Shown here piece after piece: positions 35,770-46,600 of a stretch of DNA of 64,000 nucleotides. Source of the DNA: Rhizoctonia solani (Eukaryota; Basidiomycota; Agaricomycetes; Cantharellales; Ceratobasidiaceae); assembly GCF_016906535.1 (NCBI RefSeq), contig NC_057376.1:1302001-1366000 (forward strand), written 5' to 3'. Position 1 is the stretch's first letter, and every line of letters begins with the position of its first letter. The notes below the pieces were generated by a model. That model had not been told where the DNA came from. It saw only the letters and a program-made list of their open reading frames with translations, and searched no databases. The position numbers and the translations under genes were made by a program.

Positions 35770-38022
35770 ATGACCGACAATCCTGGGCCTAAGGGCAAAG
35801 GAATCAGCTCGCGATTTTCAGGCATCCTGCGTCGTTCTACTCGTTCTACTTCTGATCTCACCAGTATTCACGCACACGATATTAGTTCTGTATACCCGTC
35901 TGAGAGAAAAGCTATTAAAAAATCCAAAAATAACGGCTCCAATGATTCTATCTCTATGTATGGTTCTGACGACTCCGACCAAAAACCCAGAAAAATTAGT
36001 AACATCCAATCCACCATCCCTGCTGGTTCTACCCAAGAAGCAGTTGCAGACGCAACAATAAATATTGAGTCCATATCTGATTACACACGTACCCCTAGCC
36101 CCACCCGAGCATCACACGTCGCGAGCCCAAAGGTCCAACTCATCCCGTCTACCAAAGACAAACCCCCAGTCATAATGGTCGTCAGCTCCTCCCAAGAGTC
36201 TGAACAGATTAGAGACGCAGGGGAAGGGTTCGAGAGACTGGCGGAACATACGTCGGACGATGATAGCGAAGTCGGCACACCCAAAAGTGTAGCCATGGAG
36301 CTGACAGAGGACATACGTCCAATGTCGGCCACCCCCAAACCTAACCGCATTAACAAAATTCGCAGAGAAACCCCCATGCACGACCTCACATGGAACCCGG
36401 AAGATCAACACTGGCTCGACCGACTCGAAGATGGAGCATACCCTTGCGATGATGCACTCCAATGCGCCCTCAAATATTCCCAAATCACCGCAAAAGTTAT
36501 CCGATCCATCATCAACAACAGAGTAACCCAAGACGAAACTACCAGCGAGCAAAACACGACAATCAACTTCCTGAAAGAAATTGCAAAAATCAACGAAAGC
36601 ACCTTCGACCACGCAGAACGCACAAGTCACATATACCCCCAGTGCATACGTGAAGGAAGACCCATGAAACCCGAACCCATCACAACAACAAACGACAACG
36701 ATGAGATGGAAACGGATCGCGAACCAGATTGGGACAACACTAAGCCCGGGAAAGGATGGGGACATACGATAACCCATACACAACCCGACAACCCATTCAT
36801 CGACTTCGACCCAACCTCCGGACTCCTCAACCCTAAACCAATCACATCCACAACCCAGAACACCGACAACACAATCCTCAACCAAATCCTCAAGAAGCTT
36901 GAACAGCTTGACAACATCAACACCAGGCTGAGCAGGCTCGAAGGTGCTAAACCGCAGGCTAAGCCTGCCCAAACGACCCAGCCAGCCTCCGGCCCCAAAC
37001 CCACCCAAAATTCAAGCAATCCAACGAGCGTCAGCTGGGCCGATGTTGCGGCTAAGGGTAACACCAAAGCCCCGGAGGTCAAAGCCTCCAACATTGCGTC
37101 CGCCCTCAAGAGGGACATTGCGAGACCCCCGCCCGCACAGAGCGATGACAGGAATTTTGTCGTTCGCTTTAAAACCCTACCCGTCACTCAACCCAACCCG
37201 GAGAGTATCTTCGTGTCCATGCGCGAGTGCCTGGACGCCGCGAACAGAACGCTTGGTAAAGGCAGGCTCACCAGAGCCCGCTGGACACTCAAGGCGAGTC
37301 TACATCTCTCTTTCTCCAATTCTGCTTCCATCACGGCGATCGAAAACGCCATTCCTCTACTCATGGACAAGCTGAAAATGCCTGAGTACGAGTTCGGCCC
37401 TGAAGTCCCGTGGAGTCGACTGGTAGTCACCAACGTCCCCACTGGGATGGGAGGGCCCGCACAACGCATGCGCAACCGAGACGAACTGACACAGCTGCTA
37501 CGGGATTCATTCCCTGAGGAAGCCAAATTCGGCGACCTCAAAATAACCCTATCACCAGATTGGCTTGCAGACCCGGCGCGCCTACAAGCAGAGGGCCGCC
37601 AGGCCTCCACAGTGTCGTTCGCCTTCGAAGACGCTGGGGGCATCACCTCGAGCCGACTGCTCACAAACCCACAATTATTCATATACGGTCGAAAATGCGA
37701 AATCAAGAAATTCAACCCCAAACCCCTCCTACAAACCTGCTCAAAATGCGTAAGGTACGGACATACCGAAAGACAATGCCGCACCAAGAAACCCCGCTGC
37801 CACAAGTGCGGACGCAATACCCACTCCACCGACGAACACAACGCCGACAACTGCCCCCGATGCATACGGGACGGCAAAGGGAACCCGTGCGAATGCGTAT
37901 ACTGCACGTCATGCAGCCTCCACGGACATCGGTTCAACACCCCCGAATGCCCGAAAATGTCGGAATTCCGCCGCCCCATAACGCAAATCATTGCAAGCCG
38001 GTCAACGGGCGTTAATGCCTGA
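35770..38022 (+). CDS. LINE ORF1, nucleic-acid-binding protein with CCHC zinc knuckles
   Basis: First ATG at 35770 (MTDNPGPKGKGISSRF), 750 residues. The N-terminal half is Ser/Thr-rich and low in structure. The middle part (PNPESIFVSMRECLDAANRT, ALKASLHLSFSN-like, VTNVPTG) looks like an RRM-type fold of LINE ORF1 proteins. The C-terminus has CSKCVRYGHTERQC (C-x2-C-x4-H-x4-C), then CHKCGRNTHSTDEH..C and CTSCSLHGHRFNTPEC, about residues 656-727. The role is binding element RNA to form the transposition particle. The stop TGA at 38020-38022 overlaps the ORF2 start. Confidence 0.88.
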   Translation: MTDNPGPKGKGISSRFSGILRRSTRSTSDLTSIHAHDISSVYPSERKAIKKSKNNGSNDSISMYGSDDSDQKPRKISNIQSTIPAGSTQEAVADATINIESISDYTRTPSPTRASHVASPKVQLIPSTKDKPPVIMVVSSSQESEQIRDAGEGFERLAEHTSDDDSEVGTPKSVAMELTEDIRPMSATPKPNRINKIRRETPMHDLTWNPEDQHWLDRLEDGAYPCDDALQCALKYSQITAKVIRSIINNRVTQDETTSEQNTTINFLKEIAKINESTFDHAERTSHIYPQCIREGRPMKPEPITTTNDNDEMETDREPDWDNTKPGKGWGHTITHTQPDNPFIDFDPTSGLLNPKPITSTTQNTDNTILNQILKKLEQLDNINTRLSRLEGAKPQAKPAQTTQPASGPKPTQNSSNPTSVSWADVAAKGNTKAPEVKASNIASALKRDIARPPPAQSDDRNFVVRFKTLPVTQPNPESIFVSMRECLDAANRTLGKGRLTRARWTLKASLHLSFSNSASITAIENAIPLLMDKLKMPEYEFGPEVPWSRLVVTNVPTGMGGPAQRMRNRDELTQLLRDSFPEEAKFGDLKITLSPDWLADPARLQAEGRQASTVSFAFEDAGGITSSRLLTNPQLFIYGRKCEIKKFNPKPLLQTCSKCVRYGHTERQCRTKKPRCHKCGRNTHSTDEHNADNCPRCIRDGKGNPCECVYCTSCSLHGHRFNTPECPKMSEFRRPITQIIASRSTGVNA

Positions 38023-41000
38023 ACACCACATACTCCAACTAAATGTTGCGGGGTGCAACCCAAGAATGCATGCACTCCTCAACGAACCGCTATATGAGTA
38101 TTTTGATATATTTATTCTCCAAGATATTTGGTGGGGCCGTATTGGCTCCCAGAAAGACACTAACCCAGAAAAACAGAATATTTATGGTACCGTCTCCTCT
38201 TCTAACTTTCTATGCATTATCCCCCCAGGCGCCAACACTGTCGAGGGGCCAGGGGTAGCTATTTATATACAAAACAATCAAGACATACACCCACAATTCT
38301 CCGACATATCCCCCATTCACAAGGACATACTCGCTATTGACCTCAAACTCCACAACTCTCCGGTCACAATTATCAACTGCTACCCCCATGGCAAGAGCTT
38401 CAAGGACACAGTGGAAGCAATCAGCAACATCAACATCCCCATGGACAGACCATGCATTATGGCTGGGGACTTCAACATGCACCACCCTGATTGGGCACTC
38501 AACCAATCCAAGTGGGAACATCATTGCCCAAACGCACAGGAGAGACTGTTCAGGGCATACGCTGAGTACCAAGACCTCCACATCCTTAACCACCTCAATC
38601 TCCCCACCCACATCGTCCCCAGATCGCATACCTCCAATGCCATTATAGATCTTACACTTCTTAACAGCCGAGCCGTTGACGCGTGGCCAAACCTCAACTG
38701 GGAGGTGGAAGCCCAGTCCTCAGGCAAGTCCCTTGGTTCGGACCATATGGCCATCACATGGACCATTGGCCCCCACAACCAAGCCAAGCCTGTAGGGGTC
38801 ACGGAACCGTCCCCCAGGCACATTATTGACACCAGCCACCAAAAGAAGTGGACCCAAGAATACATGCGGCAAGTCCAGAAGACCCCTCTCCCTACAGATC
38901 CACGGTCGGCCGAAGAAGCTGATAGGATCACGTCATTGATTCTAGAAGCCATGTCAAACGCCACCAAGATGGTCATGCCCACCCCATTGCGTCAAAAGAA
39001 GCCTGGACCAGTTAGATCCCCATGGTGGACAGACGAGTGCTCTGAGGCCGTTCATAACCTCAAGCACAACCCTGACCAAAAACCAAGGGAACAACTGAGA
39101 GCAAGCTTGCGTGGTGCCATTAGACGGGCCAAGAAACACAGAGGGGACAAGATCCTGGCAGAGATCTCCACCCAACGTGTCTTTGACGTTCTCAAATGGT
39201 ACCAAGGGAAGCGGCGATCAATCCTCCCCCCCATCCAGCATCCGATTTCAGGCATCACAGCCACCCACCCACACGACAAAGCTAGGCACCTAGGGGCTCA
39301 GTTCTTCCCTCCAGCCAACTCCCCACACGTCACACTGGAACCCCTGGGCATCAGAGAACATCCCAGAAGACCCCACCAGCCAATCACCACCGCGGAAGTC
39401 AGAACTGCCATCAATCTTACATCAAACCGCTCCGCGCCAGGGGCGTTCGGTTCTAACTACTGTTTGCTGAAATGGGCCTTCAACGCCTCCCCCAATTACT
39501 TTGTCACGCTGTTCAACCTATGCCTGAACATTGGATACCACCCCACCGCCCTGAGGAACTGTATTATTGCACCTATCCCCAAACCCAACCGCGCTAACAT
39601 GTCTATCCCAAAGAACTACCGACCAATTGCCCTACTAGAAACCCTCTCCAAGCTCCTAGAGAAGGTCATCACAGCTAGGCTCATCCACGAGGCTGGGGAA
39701 CACCAACTCATTCCCCAATCTCAATTTGGAGGTAAAGACATCACCTCATGTACAGACGCGGGACTATGCATGATACACGACATCCAACTTGCCTGGAAAA
39801 GGAACAAGGCTGTCTCCCTACTCACTCTAGACGTATCAGGATATTTCAATAACGTTGATCACTCTAGACTCATATACACCCTTAGGAGGCTAGGCTACTC
39901 GTCAAACATATGCGACTGGCTAAAATCATACCTTAGCAATCGCACTGCCCAATTCCGTATAGACGGCCTACTCTGCCCCCACTTCCAACTCCCAGACGTC
40001 GGTATCCCTCAGGGCTCACCCCTATCACCCATCCTCTCTTCTCTCTACTTGATTCCTCTTCTTGCTGCCTCTATAGATCCTCAAGCCCACTCTTTTGCCT
40101 ACATAGACGACTTTACCATCCTTGCCTACTCCCGCTCCCATCAAGATAACATCACCATCATGACCGACATCATCAAGAACATTAACCAAACTGCTATTAA
40201 ACTTGGCCTAGAATTTGAACTTCCTAAGTCTGACCTCATTCATTTCATCCGCTCTGCTTGTACCCCCCATTCCAATCCTTCACTGACCTTTTCACACTTT
40301 GGTACAGATACTGTCATCAGTCCAAAGGACGTGGTCCGATGGCTGGGATTCTATCTGGACAGAAAGCTTAACTTCAAGGAACACATCCAGACCATGGCAG
40401 TCAAAGCCAGAGCTACTCTAGCTGGTCTACGCATGTTAGCTAACTCCCAGAACGGTCTCTCAGTCCGTCACGCCCGCATCCTGTTTAAGGCCAGTGTCAC
40501 TCCGATCTTGACTTATGGACTCCCTCTGTGGTTTCATGGGCGTAGGCAATTGTCGTTGCTCGAACCACTTAGGAAAGTACAGAATCAAGGTCTGAGATGG
40601 ATACTCGGTGCTTTCCGAACAACTCCCACCAGATGCATGGAGCACCTCGCTTCAATCCCTCCCCTACACATTGCTTGTATTAGAATCATTGAAAATCTTG
40701 CTAGCAAACTCAGATCCATCCCCGCACTAGCAGAGGTCGCGCGACGACTGCCACAGAGTTGGGACTCTTCCACATCCCCCCAACCTAACCCCAAATCTCC
40801 TATCGCATTCGCCGCGTCCCTCTCACACCCGGATATTGAGTTCATCACACCGTACCTTGTTCACCCGTCGAAACCCAATAACCCATGGCCGGACCAACTC
40901 TCAATCGATGAGAAGTCACCCAGTGCCACCAAAAAGGCCGCCGCCAAGGTTATCAAGAACGAGATCGAAGAAGCCGAAAGCAACCCGAACGGGAACACCA

Positions 41001-41917
41001 TCCACAGTTTCTCGGACGGCCACGCCGGTTCACTCAACGGCGTCCCTAAGATCGGACTAGGCTTCATCGTAAAATACGGGCACCAGACCCTAGCAAGACA
41101 ATCATACAGTATTGGCCCCAGAGCGAACATCTATGACGCGGAAATGTTGGGCATAGCCCTTTGCCTAAACAAATCCGTGGCAATTGCCGAACAAGTACAA
41201 GCCAAGCGAATCATCATCTACTGCGACAACCAGGCGGCGGTCAAAACCATATCGTCCCTCCAGAGACACCCCGCACAATACGCCGCCCGGCTATTCCATC
41301 AATACGCCCAACACTTCCTGGAGAAAGACCCAAACCACCACATCACCGTCAAATGGTTACCTGGGCACTCCAAGATAACCGGGAACGAACTCGCAGATGA
41401 ACTAGCTAAGGGGAGCGAGACGCTCCAACCTACCCCCATATTCAACAGAACAATCACATGGGCCAAGACGATGGCCACGAAACGAGCCACTAGAGACTGG
41501 AAGAAAGTCTGGGCAGAACACACGATCGCTCGCCCAGACTCGGGGACTTTTATCCCACGCCCCCCAGCCCTCAAACTTCACCCCATATTCAACCGCCCCA
41601 CATACCCTCGCAACGTACAATGCCGCCTAGTCCAATTCCTCACTGGACACGGCTTTTATGGGGCATACAGCGCTCGTTTCCACTCACACATCGACCCACA
41701 ATGCTCATGCGGCGAACCATCTCAAACGCCCGAGCACCTGCTCATGTTCTGTCCGGATACGGAGGATTACAGACATATCATCACTGAAGCATCACCTGAA
41801 CGCTCCTGGGAGGAGTTATTCGGAACACTGCCGGGACTGGAGGCAGTATCTGAGTTCATACTAAAGTCGGGAATCGGGAAGTGTAGAGATACGCCGGCAA
41901 CCGCTCAACCTCTGTAG
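38015..41917 (+). CDS. LINE ORF2, endonuclease-reverse transcriptase-RNase H
   Basis: From ATG 38015 (MPEHHILQLNVAGCNP), 1300 residues. Endonuclease: FILQDIWWG (usual QExW, here QDxW), GDFNMHHPDW and GSDHMAITW. Reverse transcriptase, about residues 470-730: SAPGAFGSNYC, PIPKPNRANMSIPKNYRPI, LDVSGYFNNVDH, IPQGSPLSPILSSLYL and FAYIDDF (YIDD box). RNase H, about 990-1130: SDGHAG, DAEMLGIAL, IIYCDNQAAV and GNELADELAKG, with all four acidic residues. A C-terminal CSCGEPSQTPEHLLMFC motif near 1230. Target-primed reverse transcription is the expected mode. It is fully open with no lesion seen. Confidence 0.93.
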   Translation: MPEHHILQLNVAGCNPRMHALLNEPLYEYFDIFILQDIWWGRIGSQKDTNPEKQNIYGTVSSSNFLCIIPPGANTVEGPGVAIYIQNNQDIHPQFSDISPIHKDILAIDLKLHNSPVTIINCYPHGKSFKDTVEAISNINIPMDRPCIMAGDFNMHHPDWALNQSKWEHHCPNAQERLFRAYAEYQDLHILNHLNLPTHIVPRSHTSNAIIDLTLLNSRAVDAWPNLNWEVEAQSSGKSLGSDHMAITWTIGPHNQAKPVGVTEPSPRHIIDTSHQKKWTQEYMRQVQKTPLPTDPRSAEEADRITSLILEAMSNATKMVMPTPLRQKKPGPVRSPWWTDECSEAVHNLKHNPDQKPREQLRASLRGAIRRAKKHRGDKILAEISTQRVFDVLKWYQGKRRSILPPIQHPISGITATHPHDKARHLGAQFFPPANSPHVTLEPLGIREHPRRPHQPITTAEVRTAINLTSNRSAPGAFGSNYCLLKWAFNASPNYFVTLFNLCLNIGYHPTALRNCIIAPIPKPNRANMSIPKNYRPIALLETLSKLLEKVITARLIHEAGEHQLIPQSQFGGKDITSCTDAGLCMIHDIQLAWKRNKAVSLLTLDVSGYFNNVDHSRLIYTLRRLGYSSNICDWLKSYLSNRTAQFRIDGLLCPHFQLPDVGIPQGSPLSPILSSLYLIPLLAASIDPQAHSFAYIDDFTILAYSRSHQDNITIMTDIIKNINQTAIKLGLEFELPKSDLIHFIRSACTPHSNPSLTFSHFGTDTVISPKDVVRWLGFYLDRKLNFKEHIQTMAVKARATLAGLRMLANSQNGLSVRHARILFKASVTPILTYGLPLWFHGRRQLSLLEPLRKVQNQGLRWILGAFRTTPTRCMEHLASIPPLHIACIRIIENLASKLRSIPALAEVARRLPQSWDSSTSPQPNPKSPIAFAASLSHPDIEFITPYLVHPSKPNNPWPDQLSIDEKSPSATKKAAAKVIKNEIEEAESNPNGNTIHSFSDGHAGSLNGVPKIGLGFIVKYGHQTLARQSYSIGPRANIYDAEMLGIALCLNKSVAIAEQVQAKRIIIYCDNQAAVKTISSLQRHPAQYAARLFHQYAQHFLEKDPNHHITVKWLPGHSKITGNELADELAKGSETLQPTPIFNRTITWAKTMATKRATRDWKKVWAEHTIARPDSGTFIPRPPALKLHPIFNRPTYPRNVQCRLVQFLTGHGFYGAYSARFHSHIDPQCSCGEPSQTPEHLLMFCPDTEDYRHIITEASPERSWEELFGTLPGLEAVSEFILKSGIGKCRDTPATAQPL

Positions 41918-42186
41918 GGCCTTACGCCCAAGTCCATACGTCCTTATGACCGCTCCATACGCCCTTACGGCCGCCACACCCCCCGTCCTTAGGACATACC
42001 TTTTATCACGCCCTTATGGCCCCTGTACATGGCCCCATGTGGTCATCCCGTGCTTACTACCTCGCTTTCTCGTGTCTCCCTTTGCGTCGCCTCTTTTGTT
42101 TTCTCTCTCTCTCTCTTAGCGTAGTTTGCCTCGGTTTCTTGTGAGCGGTTTGCCTTGTTTCGCATGTAGCTCCTTAAATATGAATC
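41918..42186 (+). repeat. LINE 3' UTR with five CCTTA(Y/G)G repeats
   Basis: Heptamers CCTTACG/CCTTATG/CCTTAGG begin at 41920, 41942, 41963, 41987 and 42012, spacing 21-25 bp, followed by a pyrimidine-rich stretch (CTCTCTCTCT near 42105) and the A-tail. It may be the template end recognised by the element's own reverse transcriptase. Confidence 0.65.
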
Positions 42187-42207
42187 AAAAAAAAAAAAAA
42201 AAAAAAA

Positions 42208-42222
42208 TCGGTTTCACGTGAC
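42208..42222. repeat. Right target-site duplication of the LINE
   Basis: TCGGTTTCACGTGAC, identical to 35729-35743, directly after the A-tail. Confidence 0.9.
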
Positions 42223-42349
42223 TAGGCCCCTAAACTATCTTCCATTCCGATACCCCTGAGTAACTGCAAGCTTCAACCATCACCTCTCACAGCTATAGGC
42301 TCTTTTCCACTCGTTTAGTCTCCTTTAAATATTATATTACTTGCTTCTA

Positions 42350-43287
42350 ATGCTTTCTCTTCGTAAAATCATCTTTTTAACTCTTTTTACTACACCCTCA
42401 ATCGTTTCCGCCCATATCACTCCTACAGTTCCGACCGCAGGAGCACAGTATCAAGGAGGCCAAACGCAGGTCTTCAAGTGGTCCTACAGTAAGGACGACG
42501 TGAATGGTAATCCATTTATAGCAGAACGATTTAAATGTGATTTAATGTGGGGAAAGAATGTAAGTTGCGCTACGGAATATTCCTAAGCTCCTAGTTCAAG
42601 TTTATCATGTCCGTGTTTTCAGCACTGGGTCGCATTGCTTGCTCGAAACCTGAGCATACACGATGAATGGGTCGCGGTTCACTTTAGGCCCGATTATGGA
42701 TTCGATAGCACTGCATAGTATGTATCTGAATAACCAATGCGCATATATGGAGATGCTGATGGGTTCAAAGCTACGTGCGCTATGCGACCGAAGAAACCAG
42801 CTCGGTTGTCAACACAAATCACTTTACTTTGTCAGATATGAACGGAACTAATTTCAGCCAGTTATTTAACGAACAACCTGATCCCAATGTCGCGTCTCAT
42901 GGGTCTGGTGGGTCCGGCTCCGATCACACAAACCAGAGCATCTCGAGTACCCTCACCACAACAAATTTGGGACACAGCTCAGAGAAAGCCACAGGGTTTA
43001 CTCGGAATGGCAACGCTCCTACCTCAACTGGTGTTTATCCGCTACCTACCAGCTCAATGGCCGGATTTACCAATGGAAACGATCAAGGCGTTTCGCAGAC
43101 TGGCGGACCTATTGGACCCCTTGGAGCTCCACCGATGCCAACTGTGGGAGACACCGACGATTCCCAGCAGATCTCAACAGATAGTCAGTCAGGCGCAATA
43201 AGCCTGACGAGACAGAGAGATAGTGCGTGGAGAAAACTCTCCCTAGCTTTATGGCCTGTACTAGTTGGAGCTATGATGGCCATGTAA
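42350..43287 (+). CDS. GPI-anchored, Ser/Thr-rich cell-surface protein (Kre9/Knh1-like N-domain)
   Basis: ATG 42350 gives MLSLRKIIFLTLFTTPSIVSA (signal peptide), then HITPTVPTAGAQYQGGQTQV and FKWSYSKDDVNG, resembling the immunoglobulin-like N-domain of fungal Kre9/Knh1-type wall proteins. After introns come HWVALLARNLSIHDEWVAVH and SYVRYATEETSSVVNTNHFT, with N-glycosylation sites. A Gly/Ser/Thr-rich stalk follows, then a final hydrophobic WPVLVGAMMAM tail that fits a GPI-attachment signal. Expected location: plasma membrane or wall. The gene's promoter was cut by the LINE insertion 127 bp upstream. Confidence 0.65.
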
Positions 43288-43640
43288 AGCGTTTTGTTTC
43301 GGCTGAAGTATTACGTCGCTTTTTCATGTACCATTGCTGGATGGGCTCATAGTGTAACAATAAGTGTAATAGTAACATGTAATATAGATACTTTTTCAAG
43401 GAGAAAGGTATTTAGGCTTGGGTTCACGTTATCTTTACTCATATTTACTCTATCGGACCAATGACGCACCTGTTTGACGTGCTTCGATTTGATGTCTCAC
43501 AGTCACGTGACGTACCGGAAATGTGCTTGGCACTAGGCCTGTCACTTGCTAGCCACTACAATCTGTTGTTCTTGTGGTGGCCATTACGTCTGTGTCTTTG
43601 AGAGCTATTGGTAGATTTCTGGACAAGTTGAGACTGTGAT
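43288..43640. other. Intergenic
   Basis: 353 bp. Contains TCACGTGACG near 43502-43511, the same E-box-type palindrome found in the LINE target, ahead of the transporter gene. Confidence 0.4.
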
Positions 43641-46600
43641 ATGACTTCCAGACAATCTCCTGTCCAGAGTGGAACAAACACCCCGCGATCACTTGGTCCC
43701 TTCGCAACTTTACCACGAAGCAGCAAGTCCACACCCGCAGAGAGTATATTAAACGAGCCTGGTGCTGAGCCTGGTGGAACTCGCCCCCTTCCGATCTTTC
43801 AATCACGCAAGCCAGCTAATTTCTTTGAAGACGAAGCCCAAGTAGCCTTTTCACCCCCTACTCTTCAGGGGTTTGACCAACGCGGCAATGACTTGACCCG
43901 CTCTTTCCGTGACATAATGCCGAGATCTCTTGGGAATGAGCCCGTAGAGAATCGAGCTAGGGACCGTCCTACTAAGCCGCCATTGGATCGCAACTGGACG
44001 TTATTAGGCCAACTGCTGAAAGACGATGGAGCACTAAAGCGTCGGCGTGCATCGGTTGCTGTAGCCCCACCTAACCCCCCTCGGACTTTGAGACAGCCTT
44101 TACCATCATCTAATCGGGAATCCAGGTCCTCATCTAATCGTCCTTTAGGCGCAAGGAGTCAGTCTTCAAGCCCGGACATTTTGTCTTCGCAGGAAATTCC
44201 TTTTGATGCACCCAACCACCCATTCACTCAATCCGTTACAATCGCCCAGAGCTCTCATGATGAGACCGAGCTGTTCACTCGTCCCAATACCGAAGACGAA
44301 CATCTTCTGTCCAGGTCTACCTCGGCCACGGCCGGTGGTGGGTCTATACGTCGCCGGGGGCAAACGAATATCATTCGCGAAGATAGCTATGATTCTTCTA
44401 GTGATTCCGACCATGAGGATACCGAAAGTGATTCAACTAATGACCAACTATCCATCCCAATCACCTCTCGCATTTGGTTGCCTGCACTTTCTCCTGTTCA
44501 GAAAAAGGTGCTTAAATGCTCAATTGCCTACACTATTGGGTGCCTTTTCACGTTTGTGCCAGCACTCTCGAATTTGCTGACAGATATCGTCCCACTTGGA
44601 ACCCAACAAGGGCCATCTCCAACCGGACACATGGTTGCTACAGTTGGTAAGAGCCTCCCTCTATTTCCGAGTTACACATGCCTTACTTCGACGACTAGCC
44701 GTTTACTACAATCCTGCCGTATGTTCAGCAGTACTACATTGATGTGTCTCATATTGATCATAAATGTAATAAACAGAAAACCATCGGCGCAATGATAGAA
44801 GCAGACATGTTTTGTTTGGTGGGAGCAGCATTTGCATCCATCGCCTCCTTGGTGGCGACGGACAGCTTTTGGTTCTTTGAGCTACAGCCGGGTTGGGAGT
44901 GGCTCGCTGATCTCCTTGTGTTGGCATGGGTAGGCTTGGCTATGGCACTGATTGCATGGTCTAAGCTTTGGGTCAACAAACCTACGTTTGGCAGCGGTGA
45001 GTGAACAACCGGTAAACATCCAGGGGCTCGCCTCGCTTAATGATTGGTGTTTAGCTTGTAGTATGACTAGTATTATTGTTAGTAGCCATTATCCCCTCGT
45101 CCCATTCGCTGGTTCATAGTCCTTATTTAGCTCTTCGTCGTTATTATCAAAGAGGGCGGGACAGAAGTACTTGCACAAGTGTTGTTCATCACCGCCTTAG
45201 GAATAACCATATCAAACCTCACATGCTTTGGATTATGGCCCGAAAGTGCGACCACCAATCTTCAGTAGGCCAATCTATTGTGTACTAGAGCTCAGGGTAT
45301 TAACGTCAACTTAGGAAAGAAATGACTACCACCTTGAACTCGTTTGCCACATTGCTCAAGATGTTGACCAGCGCTTTCCTCCTAGATGACGAGACACCTG
45401 TTCGCCGTCAAACACTTATCAAAGCGGCTGAAGCCCATCAAAAGTCGTTCACTTCACTTCAAAAAGTATTGGCAGAGGCTCGCGTTGAACGATGTGACCC
45501 ACGTATTCAAAGAACTGCCAAGGTCTATGACGAAGTCGTCTTGGGGCTAAATCACCTTGCCCAACATTTTGGTGGTCTTCGTAGCGGGACTAAGCTTCAG
45601 TTTGAATTTATACAAAGTCACAGAGAAACAAAGGACGAATCAAATTCAACGGGGCTTCGGGCGAATGGAAAAGGAATTGATATGAGTGGAAAAGAAGACG
45701 AGGAGACTAAGACTCCCGAAGCAATGTTTCGTTCTTTGATAGATGACTTGGGATCTCCATTGCGAAAGCTTTCCGTGCGTATACATAAATGATATTCCCC
45801 TCGGAATCTCGTCTGACAGAAGCGAATAGGAAGTTTGCGTTGGAACATTGGGCAAAATGTCAAATGCATTCCAATCTGTTCGCCAGTCTGACTCCGACTC
45901 AGATCTGGAAGATTTTACCAAAATGAAGCGAGAGATTGACCAAACGCTCTTCCAATTCGAAAGTACCTCCGAACAGGCAGTTATGCGGTTGTTCCGTCGG
46001 GGAGATGGTGGGGACAACGGCGAAGCGTCAAGTAGTGAAGCATTGGACAAGGAGAATGAATCGGTGCTATTGGTGTTCTTGTGAGTACGCTCGGCTTTGT
46101 TGCGTTGACTCTTTGTTGACCGCACTTACTTGGAAGCTTTATTTTCACGCTCAAGGAATTGGCTCGAGACCTGATGGCATTGACTGACGTTATGAGCGTT
46201 ATATACATAACTGAGAGGGCTGTCGCCATAGAAAAGAGTTCTTGGAGTTGGATTTGGAAACGTAGTATCTGCTGCTTCCCTGGCAAACGACTTCCTTCGC
46301 CCTGGAAACTCGGGAGCAGCTCTGAATCAAGGCCTAGAAAGCGACCCGGGCTAAGGCGACAAATCTGTATGTATCTCTCCTGTTCTCCGAGTGATTCAGT
46401 CTAACCATGAACTATGGTAAAAGCATCACGCCTTCTTCAAGCCACGCAGAATCGCACCCCATTATTTCCCAAAGTCGAACCTCATGCGCCTAATACTGCA
46501 CTACGACTTTCTCGCACCCAACTCAGCACATGGGGGAGAGTCAAACAATCGATTTGGGCCTTGGGACAGTTTTTCCGCCAGCCCGAAATTAAGTACAGCA

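Larger units (their letters stand above)
35744..42207 (+). mobile_element. Full-length non-LTR retrotransposon (LINE), probably Tad1-like
   Basis: Bounded by a perfect 15-bp duplication, with two long overlapping ORFs, a 3' UTR and 21 As (42187-42207). The 5' UTR is only about 26 nt (GGAATCACGTGTCG...). ORF1 is gag-like with CCHC knuckles; ORF2 has APE endonuclease, reverse transcriptase, RNase H and a terminal Cys/His motif. This layout with RNase H is typical of the Tad1/I-type LINEs of fungi; clade assignment is by architecture only. Codon use is C-rich at third positions, unlike the flanking AT-rich genes. No disabling mutation was seen. Confidence 0.93.

Noticed and set aside
36112..38075. 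Long antisense open frames opposite the LINE ORF1 (298 and 295 codons)
   Set aside because: They follow from the C-rich third positions of ORF1; composition is Cys/Val-rich with no domain and no splice logic.
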